A DNA stretch of 64,000 nucleotides from Heterostelium album PN500 (Eukaryota; Evosea; Eumycetozoa; Acytosteliales; Acytosteliaceae), in assembly GCF_000004825.1 (NCBI RefSeq), contig NW_008805078.1:772069-836068 (forward strand), in the 5' to 3' direction. A program made the translations under genes and the position numbers. This document shows, in pieces, positions 1 to 10,174 of this stretch (the first letter of the stretch is position 1; every line of letters starts with the position of its first letter). Below the pieces are notes generated by a model, which saw only the letters and a list, made by a program, of their open reading frames with translations, was not told the DNA's origin and searched no databases.

Positions 1-1006
1 GCATTTTCTTTATAGAAATAGTTGTTAATAACAATACCTTTGATTGCTCTGAATCTGGTGATGTAACAGTTATTGGTCTACCTGAATCGGATAGCTCTCT
101 AATCTTTAGATTCAATGGTACTTCACCCAATATATTGATACCGAGTCTCTCTGCTGTCTTCTTTGCTCCACCATCTCCGAAAATATGTGATTTATGATGA
201 CAGTTTGGACATTCGAAATGACTCATATTCTCAACAATACCTAGAATCTAACATGTCAAACCGTTTAGTATATTCGCAATACTATTATCTCTAAATATTA
301 TAATACCATAACTTACGGGTACTTGTACTTTCTGGAACATCTTTACACCACGAACAACATCGGCGAGTGCAACGTCTTGTGGAGTGGAAACAATGACCGC
401 ACCAGACAGTGGAACACGCTGACACATCGTTAGGATGGCATCACCTGTTCCGGGTGGCAGATCGACCACTAGGATGTCAAGATTGCCCCAGGCGGTGTGA
501 TTGATCAGTTTCTCGAGGCCTGACATCACCATTGGACCACGCCAAACGATGGCATCGTCCGGCTCCACCAAGAATCCCATAGACATGCACTTTACACCGT
601 AGTTCTGCAGGGGAATCATCTTTTTCGTAGATTCTTCAATGGCTGGTTGCACATCGTTCAGGTTCATCATGATCGGCAGTGACGGTCCAAACACATCGGC
701 ATCTAGAATACCGACAGAGAGATCGAGACCCTTCAACGACGACAATGCCAACGCTAGATTGACAGACATCGTTGACTTACCGACACCTCCTTTTGCTGAT
801 GACACTGCAACAATATGTTTGATGCCTGGTATCGATAGTTTGGGTGGTACACCTTTTCCACCGACAGGACCACTGCCATGAGAATGTCCACCACCAAAAC
901 TACTATAACATCTACTACTATATGAATTTAAAAAAGCATTACTTATTGATTTTTTAGAATTACTACTACGATTTCTAGTAAATATATTTGATACAACTTT
1001 CAACAT
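1..1006 (-). CDS. NUBPL: Mitochondrial Mrp/NBP35-type P-loop ATPase, NUBPL (Ind1) homologue, 3' end outside window
   Basis: NUBPL/Ind1 delivers iron-sulfur clusters during assembly of mitochondrial complex I. Exon 1 (1006-317) starts with about 50 Ser/Asn/Arg-rich residues that look like a mitochondrial presequence, then carries the deviant Walker A motif KGGVGKST and the switch-like DLPPGTGDA motif. A GTAAGT donor follows codon VP, and exon 2 (247-38) resumes in frame with ILGIVENMSHF and the CPNC pair expected to bind the bridging cluster, then HIFGDGGAKK and IREL. A second GT donor lies at 37, so the last exon is beyond the left edge. Both the phase and the family alignment support these borders. 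The presequence and the CPxC motif favour NUBPL over cytosolic NBP35/CFD1. Confidence 0.93.
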
Positions 1007-2738
1007 CTTAGATCAAGTTCTTACATAATTTCAAAAAAGTCTAAATTTCACCCCTTTTCACCATTTTTTATCACATTTTCCACTTTTTTTTTTTTGCACA
1101 ACTAAGAAGACCATCGATTTGGAATCAAGAATTTAATTTATTTATTCTTTTATAAATTTATTTATTTTTTTTTGATAGATTAGATATTTTTAAAATTAAT
1201 TTAGATTAAAAATATTTATTTGTTCATTATTCTTTTTAAGAATTTTCAAGGGTTGTCACAAATTATTTCTTTGTTTTTTCTTTTAGAATAGTAATTATTT
1301 CTTTAAAAGATTAAAAGAAAGGGTTCATCCTCTGGTTTAATTTTGTCACAATCTCCTTTGAACCCAGGTACCTAAGCTGTTCTTTTTATAATCTGAAATG
1401 TTTTTAACAATCATTTTTTCTTTCTGTTTATAAACAAACTTCACTATATAATGACTATTACCATTTAAACAATAAACAATCTATGACCAATTTTTTTTGC
1501 TCCAAATGTGAAATGTTTCAACAAGTGTGACTATTTTTTTTATTCATTTTTTCACATTCATTTTTTACATTGGATTTCACATTTGGAGCAAAAAAAAAAT
1601 TGTTGTGTTCTGACAATGAATAATAATTTTTTTTCTTACCTTACAGTTATTTTTAACACACCACCAATACAAACCCAAAAAATAAAAAGTATTCTATCAA
1701 CACTTGAATTAAATAGAAAATAAATCAAATCAAATCAAATTAAAATTAAACACAAAGAAGAAAATATAATTTTATCGAAACCCTGTAAACATACTAATGT
1801 ATTCATAAAATACAAATATCTGGTTGATCAAATCTATTTTATGTAGAAATAATATGGTTTACTATTATTAGTGGGACAGGAGTAACAATGTTATTATCAA
1901 TATCTATTTTTTAAATTGTTGTTTTCCAACAGACTGAACATGAAAAATATAATTCCATTTAGAATTTGATTATCATGTATCGTGATGCATCGGACAATTA
2001 TTCCATTTAGAATAGTGATTTGAATTTGATAAATTTATTATTAATTAGTTGGAGCGAAAACAATTTAATTCTTTCTAAAACTAATTCTTTAGTTCTTATA
2101 GATTTTTTTCCTTTTTTATGTATATAAATACCAAAGAAAAACGATAATATAATTTTGATGATAATAAATAAATAGTGTATACCATTTTCTAACAATGACA
2201 TGCTTTGTTTGCATTTTTCTTTTTTGTTTTCTAGGAGCAGTTATGATCTTCAGCATACTATTCACTATGTATTTAGTTAAAATAATTTGTATGGCACCAA
2301 AAAAAGTTATTTTAAAAGAACCTGTATGATTCATTGAATCTGTTATTAAAAAAATCATTCAAATTTACTAATAAAATAAAACAATTTAATTAATTAGAAA
2401 TCAATTACGATAACAACAGAATATTTTAATCCTAATAATAATACTGAAAATAATAATAATAGTGAATTTGAATCCAAGAATATAGAAATGTCTAAAAAAA
2501 AAAATAGTGATTAAAAACGAAAAAAACATTAAAATATTTAAATATTAGATACCTTTGTAGTTTTTATTGGAGGGTGTTCATCTTTGTTACAAAAACTCAT
2601 AAAGAACATGTAAATTCAATTTTTATTGGCCGTCTTAATAATTTGGATAATGGATTTAATATAAATAGTGTATAAAATAAATAAAAATTTTTCTCTGTTG
2701 ATAAATTTATTGTCTTTTATTTAGCTGATTGTTTAATT
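1007..2738. other. Intergenic, AT-rich, with one long hairpin
   Basis: This gap separates the start of the NUBPL homologue from the 3' end of the ankyrin-type gene. It is dominated by A/T runs. The only structure I can support is the inverted repeat at 1488-1602. Short open frames here (for example 1508-1723 and 2007-2358) have no codon bias or similarity that I recognise. Confidence 0.6.
1488..1602. repeat. Inverted repeat with arms of about 27 bp
   Basis: The left arm 1488-1514 (T-run, then GCTCCAAATGTGAAAT) is mirrored by the right arm 1574-1602 (ATTTCACATTTGGAGC, then A-run). Apart from one or two extra A residues the arms are complementary. The loop of about 60 nt is T-rich. It could form a cruciform or an RNA hairpin, or be the remnant of a small inverted-repeat element. 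Confidence 0.75.
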
Positions 2739-4751
2739 TTATGATTTATCATCCAACCTAACAAATTTGTTGGTTTCCTCCTTATTTTCATTGTAATCAG
2801 TATTGGACATCTTCCGCTTTAGACTGATATTAGTATCATTGTTATTATTGTTATCATCCGAGTCGGAGCTTTCACTAACGAATGAATCTTCAAATTGTTG
2901 TCTATAGAGATACAGAGGATATGCTTTGTCATCGAGTGACTTTGGTTCAACGTTTGGTGGTATTAAATTTAGAATAAATTGTTGTTGTATTCTCGCTAAA
3001 AAGAATATATATAGCTCTATTTGACCATGTTGGATAGCCATCTTTATGAACTCAACCATTATGATTAGATTTGGCTGAATCATCTTAGATCGAACCAAGT
3101 TAAGACGTACCAACTCTAGATTTCCAGAGAATATAGTATCATCCCAATACACTTTGCTATAGGATGGGTATTCATTGTATAGCGATTTAATGAATTGAGT
3201 TTGACCGTTTAACGATGCCATTTTATGAACCAGTCTAATATTGAAATCATTGAATTGACCGAGTAGCAATGGTTCGCCCAGCAATAGCTGCATACTTGAG
3301 AAACTACCAACCGAACCGACCAATTCGAAATTCTCTGTATTAGTCTTGGCACCATATTGAACTACAAGATATTCCAAGACATTGAGTTTCTCATTAATTA
3401 TCGATAGTTTGATGAGTTCATCTGTGTAGCTAGCTTTTACTCGCTTGGTGTGACTGACGGTCATGAGATTCTTTAGTTTCTCCACGTCGCCCTTCCAAGC
3501 TGCACGCTTTGCACTTCGAAACCAATGATGATCTGTCATCTCTTTGAAACTCTTGGTTGACTGTTCATCTGGTAAACGGAAATGGTATGCTACAATGATG
3601 GAATCTGTTGCGTCAGTGATGCCACCAAGCTTTTCATAGAAAGCAGTTCTCTTTTCACTCGCGACAAAAACATGGTCTATCAGGAATGGAATGATATATG
3701 AATGGCCAGTCGATCTAATGATTATATTCTCGATATCGGTATCGTATATAGTTGGAGTTTGGTCTTTATTAATTGTGCGTATCAACATTATCGTCTGAAT
3801 AAAGTAATTCATTTGTTGGAGATTCGGTGTGAATTGAGGTTGATACCTAATCTCATTGATTGTATTAAAGTTGTTGAGAGTATCGATGCTATTGGCTATA
3901 GATTGTTGTAGGAGTTCATCACATTTACTTTTGAATCGGTCGACATCCTCAAGAAATCCAAACACATTACAAGTACAATAGAGTTGTTCTAAATGGCTTT
4001 GAATAGGTTCCCTATAGTTTCCAACTATCACCGACAAGTGATATCCTGCATGAAACAATTGCGTAGAAAAAGAGTTTTGTGTGAAATACACTTGGAATTG
4101 CTTGAGAATGAATTCAAGTCTTGACAATGGCTGATTTCTTGTTGCTTTGAAGATTAGTTCCATTTCTGAATTTTGGTGATCGGCAACTGGTTTACCTATG
4201 GATGTTTCTTTGGCTTTGGCGTCGAATAGCTGTTGAAGAGATGGATGTCGGTCGTCTGGTTCTCGAGCGTACAATTCATCGATTAGGAATTCCACCATTT
4301 CATATTGATAGCTTGATACAGCCTTTTCGATAAGATATTCATGGTCGTACAAATTGGAAATCTCAACTGGATAGCGTTGTTTCAATAGAATTCTGGTGGC
4401 TGCAATATTACCAGAGCCGATTGCGGTTAGTAAGCACTCGGGATTGGTGAAGTAGATAATCTTGTGATTGTAGACCACTGTAAATATATCGATATCTCTG
4501 ACCTGTTGACAGAGCAAATCTGCATCGTCTGTATCGAATCGAAGAGAATGACCCGATTTGATTCTATCGGACAACAGGTGATACCAGCCATTGTTGATGA
4601 TACGCGAATCAGTAAACTGATCGTACCGATGTAAATAATAATATTTGTAATCATTCAGAGGACAATCATTATCACGCAGTTCTCTGAGAAGTGTTGAGAT
4701 ATGTCTTAATAGATATTTATTACAAAGTACTGAAATGATAGGTGACTTCAT
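2739..4751 (-). CDS. Dictyostelid ankyrin-repeat-family protein, 670 aa, intronless
   Basis: One long open frame of 670 residues. I recognise the style of the large dictyostelid ankyrin-like family: repeated units with the pattern hydrophobic-AA-xx-G-xxxx-hydrophobic-L, such as AIGSGNIAATRILL near residue 115, AVSSYQYEMVEFLI near 150, AAWKGDVEKLKNLM near 425 and ASLNGQTQFIKSLY near 515. The repeats are diverged, so individual ankyrin units are hard to delimit. The C-terminus is acidic and Ser/Asp/Asn-rich, followed by a basic KRKMS patch. The ATG at 4751 is the first in frame and gives a typical family N-terminus. It is transcribed divergently from the FNIP gene across a duplicated promoter segment. 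The molecular partner is unknown. Confidence 0.8.
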   Translation of the reverse strand: MKSPIISVLCNKYLLRHISTLLRELRDNDCPLNDYKYYYLHRYDQFTDSRIINNGWYHLLSDRIKSGHSLRFDTDDADLLCQQVRDIDIFTVVYNHKIIYFTNPECLLTAIGSGNIAATRILLKQRYPVEISNLYDHEYLIEKAVSSYQYEMVEFLIDELYAREPDDRHPSLQQLFDAKAKETSIGKPVADHQNSEMELIFKATRNQPLSRLEFILKQFQVYFTQNSFSTQLFHAGYHLSVIVGNYREPIQSHLEQLYCTCNVFGFLEDVDRFKSKCDELLQQSIANSIDTLNNFNTINEIRYQPQFTPNLQQMNYFIQTIMLIRTINKDQTPTIYDTDIENIIIRSTGHSYIIPFLIDHVFVASEKRTAFYEKLGGITDATDSIIVAYHFRLPDEQSTKSFKEMTDHHWFRSAKRAAWKGDVEKLKNLMTVSHTKRVKASYTDELIKLSIINEKLNVLEYLVVQYGAKTNTENFELVGSVGSFSSMQLLLGEPLLLGQFNDFNIRLVHKMASLNGQTQFIKSLYNEYPSYSKVYWDDTIFSGNLELVRLNLVRSKMIQPNLIIMVEFIKMAIQHGQIELYIFFLARIQQQFILNLIPPNVEPKSLDDKAYPLYLYRQQFEDSFVSESSDSDDNNNNNDTNISLKRKMSNTDYNENKEETNKFVRLDDKS

Positions 4752-4755
4752 ATTG

Positions 4756-4930
4756 ATAGTATGTTTTGATTCTATTTATCTATCTTTTTAAAGGAAAATT
4801 TAAATGTTTTTACAAAAAAAAAACAGCAAAGAATATATATATAATGTTACATATATAGTATGTTTTGATTCTATCTGTTTAAAGGAAAAATTTAAATGTT
4901 TTTACAAAAAAACAAACTGCTAAGAATATC
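4756..4930. repeat. Tandem direct duplication in an intergenic promoter region
   Basis: A segment of about 80 bp at 4756-4836 recurs at 4855-4930. Both copies start ATAGTATGTTTTGATTCTAT, continue through AAATTTAAATGTTTTTACA and end near AAGAATAT. They differ by small indels and a few substitutions. The first copy sits directly upstream of the ankyrin-type start codon, so the duplication copied its 5' flank. Confidence 0.85.
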
Positions 4931-5029
4931 AAAAAGATATTTGCAAAGATGCTCATTTTCATCCATTATTTACAAATTTAATTAAACTTTCTAATTTGAA
5001 TAAAACTTAATTCAATAAAGTTTAAATTC

Positions 5030-5218
5030 CTGTTATCAAAGATAGTTCATTGTTTAGATGATCATTTAGATAAGATTGTTTTACATAGGTTTGTAAAAGA
5101 TGGTTCAATGAAAGACATAGAATTCTATATTTTAATACTGATCATCATTCAACCATCATCGATGAAAGTAACAACCATTTTATTCATTTAAATTCATACA
5201 AATCAATAGTCATCAAAA
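5030..5218 (+). pseudogene. Truncated, decayed copy of the F-box part of the neighbouring FNIP gene
   Basis: About 190 bp closely match 5455-5632 in exon 1 of the intact FNIP gene, from the KIVHCLDDHLDK codons to HLNSYKS. Within the copy one T of a T-run is lost, shifting the frame. A TTG codon has become TAG, and further substitutions occur near the end. No start codon, intron or FNIP-repeat portion accompanies it. It looks like a partial local duplication left as a relic. Confidence 0.88.
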
Positions 5219-5393
5219 TCTGTTGTTTATCCTATGATTTACAATATTTACTTATTTTATTATTAAAAAAAAATATGTTGTTCTCTTTTTTTTTTGGCGG
5301 GAAAGATTAAAAGTGTTTTAAAACCAACTTCAATAAATAGTTCTCTCGTCATGTTTTGAATACAAAGTTTGTCAAAAGATTTATAAACAGATA

Positions 5394-7210
5394 GTGATGA
5401 ATTTGGATCCAAATAATAATAATAAATTTGTTAATTTATCACAACTATTGGTATCAAAGATAGTTCATTGTTTAGATGATCATTTAGATAAGATTGTTTT
5501 TACATTGGTTTGTAAAAGATGGTTCAATGAAAGACATAGAATTCTATATTTTAATACTGATCATCATTTAAGAATCATAGATGAAAGATACAAACCTTTT
5601 ATTCATTTAAATTCATACAAATCAACAATCATTGATCAGATCAATAGAAAGAATAACTGTAATGCCATTTATAGTTGTGTATCACAGAGACATCATGACT
5701 ATCTAATAAATCCAGGTAACTATATTAATATTAATATTCTGAAGAATTTAAATAATCTAAATCAATTAACATATTTTTCTACTTTTTTTCAGAAAAACTT
5801 GATGATATCGATATCGATAGATATAAATCGTTAAACATTGATGAACTTACTATTGGTGTAGTTCCAGACAATTTGGATGAAGTGAAGAAGCTATATCAAT
5901 TGGTGTCCGATATTAACATACCAAAGTTAACTCGAGTCCCAACCTATCGTCTATTGCCAGAGAATGTTCGATCGATATCATTCTATGATCAGTTTGACGT
6001 CCAATTAGAACCTGGATGTTTTCCACCGAATTTGGAAAAAATCATCTTTAGTAACAATTTTAATCAACCAATCAGAGCAGGTGTTCTTCCAAATGGATTG
6101 ATTAAATTGGTTTTCCAAGAGTCATTCGATCAACCAATTGAACCAGGTGTATTACCGGCATCTCTGAAAGTTCTAAGATTGGTTAAAACAGGAACTCTCT
6201 ACAATCACACATTTATAGTTGGATCACTGCCACCAAATCTCAAAGAACTAGAGCTGGGGGGAAACGATTCACCGATAGATAATGGAGTATTACCACTATC
6301 ACTTCAAACTCTGAGAAATGTACCGCTTTCTTGGATGCCAGCAATTAAATCACTTACAAATCTAAAGACATTATCATTCTATGAATTCAAGTATGAAGAT
6401 GACGATGATGAACAATTAGAAGAAGTTGTCCAAGTGGTTGGTCAATTAGATCTGAGTTGTCTCCCACCTTCACTCACCAGTTTAACAGTCTTTGGTGATG
6501 CTAAATTGATCAATGTGCTTCCAACTTCCACTAGATACCTTGATTTGGATGGATGCGAATATGATATCAATTCAATATTCAAAGATCGATCACAATATCA
6601 ACTCGATTATCTAAAGTTAAATATTAGCAGAGCATCATCACTCCGTGGCTTGAACATCAAACATTTGGAAATCGATATGCAACCAGAAATTGAAAAGGAA
6701 GTTGAAGAAGGGACAGAAGCAAAGAGTAATGCTGGTTTACCATCATTGGATATTCCACTTAGCGTTGAAACACTATCTATTCATTTGAATAAGAAAATAG
6801 AACTTAAACAACAGATACCAAGTTCTGTTAAAAAGTTGATTGTTTATGGTGATATCGATGGTATCAAGGATCTTCAGCACAATAATGACATGTCAATTCA
6901 AGAGTTGGTCGTCAACTTTAATGTTAGTAGATTTGATCGTAGGAGACAATCAAATGCTATTCCAGAGATCAACTATCCATCAAACACTCTATTTATACTC
7001 AGTTGCCTTGGAGATGAAAAGATCTTTATTCGAATGATAGATGATTTACACTACCTTGTATTCAGTCAAACACCGATCATGACAGCCATTGTTCATCAAT
7101 CACAACTTCAAAAATACCTATTGAACACTATTGGAAAGTACCAAAGATTTAGAGAACCAACATTTGCATTCTCTGCTTTAAGAAGAGATTTCAATGTACC
7201 ATTTTTATAA
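5394..7210 (+). CDS. F-box-like FNIP-repeat protein
   Basis: Two exons, 5394-5715 and 5793-7210, joined across a 77-bp GT-AG intron that keeps frame (a split GAA codon); about 579 residues. The N-terminus resembles an F-box (LSQLLVSKIVHCL, then LVCKRWF), which would recruit an SCF ubiquitin ligase. From about residue 145 the protein is built of FNIP repeats, seen as FNQPI, FDQPI and similar units ending in GVLP or G.LPPNL; these form a leucine-rich-repeat-like array. FNIP proteins are strongly expanded in dictyostelids and are presumed substrate receptors, so the substrate cannot be inferred. A broken copy lies just upstream. Confidence 0.9.
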
Positions 7211-7736
7211 AGGTCCAAAATAAAAAAATTAATCATAGATTAAATGATTTCAAAACATATTATCTTTATGTGTTGATTATCTATCATTTGTTTTTTATTA
7301 TTATTTATTTTTAATCATCTTTGAATATATATTTATTTAAGATTTCGATCTAAATATTATAGACTTGTAAACAAAAAATTGATGCTAAACAAAAATCAGA
7401 AAAAACTAAAAAAAAAATTCTCTTTGCAAAAAATTTTCTTGATAAAAGTTTCGATGAAAAAATTAATCAAAAAATTAAACACCCCACCACTATCCACAAT
7501 TCTTTAATTAGCTTCAAACTTTAAAGAGTCAGACATCTGACACAATTATAAATACCATTTGATTAGTAGTTAAAAATGTATCATCAAATAATAAATAATA
7601 ATAAATATAAATATAAATTTAAATTAAAAACAAATAGTTTAAATATTTTATTTAAAAATAACAATAGTTAAATAAAAAATAATATTTAGTTTTTTTCTTC
7701 ATAACAATATATATAACTAAATAAATAATAAACAAA
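7211..7736. other. Intergenic between the FNIP and Rac genes
   Basis: AT-rich flank holding the 3' region of the FNIP gene and the promoter of the Rac gene. T- and A-runs and a TATATATAA stretch lie close to the Rac start codon. Nothing else is recognisable. Confidence 0.5.
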
Positions 7737-8405
7737 ATGCAACATATTAAAGTAGTAGTAGTTGGAGATGGTGCCGTCGGAAAGACTTCAATGCTTATTA
7801 GCTATACAACAAATGGATTGCCAACAGACTATCAACCAACCGTTTTCGATAACTACAGTGCATTGGTGATGCACGAGAAGAAGCCTTACAACCTTGGTTT
7901 GTGGGACACTGCCGGACAAGAGGATTTCGATAAGCTGCGTCATCTCAGCTATCCACACACCGACGTCTTCTTGGTGTGCTACAGTGTCATCAATCCGGCA
8001 TCCTATTCCAACTGCTGGGATAAGTGGTACCACGAAATCAAATCGCACTGTCCCAACGTGCCAATCGTGTTGGTCGGTGCCCAGTCAGATCTCAGAACCA
8101 ACAATGTCATTCTCGAGCGTCTATCGGATCGCAAGCAACAGCCGATCACCACGGAACAAGGTGAACTCATGGCCAAGCGAATCGGAGCAGCTTACTTTAT
8201 GGAATGCTCTGCACTCACACAGAAAGGATTACACGAAGTATTCGAACGCACAATCGATTCATTCCACGGAAAGAACATGAATTCCAAGCCATCTAAATTT
8301 TCATCAAAACAAAAGCAACAACAAGAATTGAAATCAAAGAAATCAACATCAAATTTAACAACATCATCATCAACAAAGAAGATTAAATCTTGTTCTATAA
8401 TGTAA
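7737..8405 (+). CDS. Rho-family (Rac-type) small GTPase with atypical nucleotide-binding residues
   Basis: 222 residues, intronless. The G domain aligns without gaps to Rac1 at its start: P-loop GDGAVGKT at 10-17, effector loop PTVFDNY at 34-40, DTAGQ at 57-61 and CSAL near 157. Rho-specific insert residues follow around 120-135. The tail is long and rich in Lys, Ser and Gln and ends in the prenylation box CSIM, so the protein should be membrane-anchored. Two guanine-contact residues differ from Rac1: position 28 is Leu instead of Phe, and the TKxD motif is AQSD (Gln at 116). In mammalian Rho proteins F28L gives rapid nucleotide exchange, so reduced nucleotide affinity is a reasonable inference. 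Gln61 is retained. I cannot assign it to a named dictyostelid Rac. Confidence 0.95.
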   Translation: MQHIKVVVVGDGAVGKTSMLISYTTNGLPTDYQPTVFDNYSALVMHEKKPYNLGLWDTAGQEDFDKLRHLSYPHTDVFLVCYSVINPASYSNCWDKWYHEIKSHCPNVPIVLVGAQSDLRTNNVILERLSDRKQQPITTEQGELMAKRIGAAYFMECSALTQKGLHEVFERTIDSFHGKNMNSKPSKFSSKQKQQQELKSKKSTSNLTTSSSTKKIKSCSIM

Positions 8406-8556
8406 ATAATATAATATAATAATAATATAATAACAATATAATAAAACCTTTTTGTACATAGTTTAAATATATATATTTATAAATAATATATATAAACAAT
8501 TTAAAAAATAATCTTGTTCTTTTTCTTTATATTTTTAATTACTATTATTATTATTA

Positions 8557-8975
8557 TTATTGTTTTGTACTACTATCTAACATTTCACTCTTTTGTTTCT
8601 CAATTAATCTTTTCTTTATAAAATATTCTTTCTATAATATTGATTTTAAAATTTGATGTATTAGAGTTGAGTAATCTCTCTAAAGATAAGAATATTATTA
8701 CGTACCCAACTACTCAAACAAGAACTACTAAATTCATCATAAAACTGTTTACATATCGATTGATTCTCATTGTTTGCATCGAGACAAGCAAAGTATTTAT
8801 CACGAGCACTCCAGCATTGCGATCTAGAAGTCGATAGAACTTTATCGTCTGTACCATGATAGTCAGGTGCTCTCAACAGTGAGTATTTAGTTCTCTCTTC
8901 TGGTGTCATCGCTGAAAGATCCACTGGTACTCCTCCAGTAGCTCTCTGTTGTTGTTGTTGTTGCTGCTGACTCAT
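8557..8975 (-). CDS. COA6: Cytochrome c oxidase assembly factor COA6
   Basis: Two exons (8975-8706 and 8631-8557) joined by GTACGT...ATAG; about 114 residues. After a Gln-rich start the protein carries the twin-cysteine helices CX9C (CWSARDKYFAC) and CX10C (C-KQFYDEFSSS-C). This spacing is typical of COA6 rather than COX6B. The second exon supplies the family's C-terminal helix, KEYFIKKRL. COA6 is an intermembrane-space copper chaperone factor acting on the CuA site of COX2, imported through the disulfide relay. The short second exon is too small to be seen as a free-standing frame; it was chosen because only this donor gives the SSW-KEYF continuation that matches COA6. Confidence 0.92.
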
Positions 8976-10174
8976 TTCTTCTTCTCTTCTTCTACTTCTT
9001 CTTATAAAATAATAATAATAATAAGAATTATCTTATTTCTCAACAAAAAATTAATAAAACTAAACAAATCAAATCAAAGAAAATCAAATCATCAGATTTC
9101 AATGATCAGAATCATAATTCATTCGTCAAATGAAAAAAATTTAAAAAAAAAGTAAAAACAACTTAATTAAATTTTGCAAATAAGGATATTAGAATTATTA
9201 ATACTTATAACATTGTTTCTTTTATTTTTTTTAAAAAATAAAACATTTTATTTTATTCCATTTTATTTTAATATTATCATAGAACAAAATAGAATAGAAA
9301 GAAAAGAATGGAGAAGAAGTTCAATTTCTTTGTCTTGTCATTCAAATTTTAACCGTTAAAAAGTTGCCTGCAATTTGAATTTTATTTTTTTTAAAAAATT
9401 GTTTGATGAGTAGGTTTATGTGTGGGGGTTCTTTGGTGTGGTTAAAAAAATTTTCATTTTTCAAAAATTTGTTTTTTTAATTTTTTTTAGTTATTATTTT
9501 TTGCTCTTCTTCCTCATATAAAAAAAATTAGTACGCGCTTCTCACAATTATTAAAATTTTAACTCACTCTCAGAAGAAATTCAAGCTTTCAAAACAGGTC
9601 GGGTTATTTGTTTTACAAAAGAAAAAGGTGTAATTAATTTCACCAAAAAAATAAAAATCACCAATATCTTTTTGTCCATCGGAGGCAAACATTCATCTTA
9701 AGATCTATTTTATAATATTATTTATATAATTATATAATATAATTATTTATATAAAAAAAAAAGAAAAAGAAAAGAAAAAAAAAGAAAACAAAACAAAACA
9801 AACTTCATAATCAAAAGTACCAAGGTACCTTTTTAATAGATATTTTAGTTATATATATATATATATATATATACAATTAGTTTAGTATACAATAGTTTTT
9901 TTTTCTATGTTATCTATTCTATATAAATAATAAATAATAAATAAAACAAAACAAAACAAACAAAACAAATAAACAAAACAATTACTATATAAATATATTT
10001 ATATAATAATTGTAGTAGATAGATTGTAATCTAAAGAGTTTACTAGTTCGTTTACATTCACTCATTCATTTTTAATTAATTGCAATTAATTAATTAATCT
10101 GACTTTTTGTTTTTGTTTGCTATCTTCAAAATCTATTTTAAAATTTATTTTTATACTATTTTGTATTACTCACA
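8976..10174. other. Divergent promoter region between COA6 and the Snf2 gene
   Basis: About 1.2 kb of AT-rich DNA shared by two divergent genes. It contains a TA dinucleotide run near 9850-9872, several A-rich AAAAC arrays near 9780-9800 and 9940-9980, and an ATTAATT-rich block near 10075-10100. I see no coding potential. The length is consistent with a regulated promoter for the remodeller gene. Confidence 0.5.

Noticed and set aside
1321-1365. GGGTTCA...TGAACCC stem resembling a tRNA T-arm
   Set aside because: No acceptor, D- or anticodon-arm can be built around it; the loop is far too long for a T-arm.
2007-2358. Two overlapping minus-strand frames with Ile/Phe/Tyr-rich sequence
   Set aside because: Composition of translated AT-rich spacer; no conserved motif.
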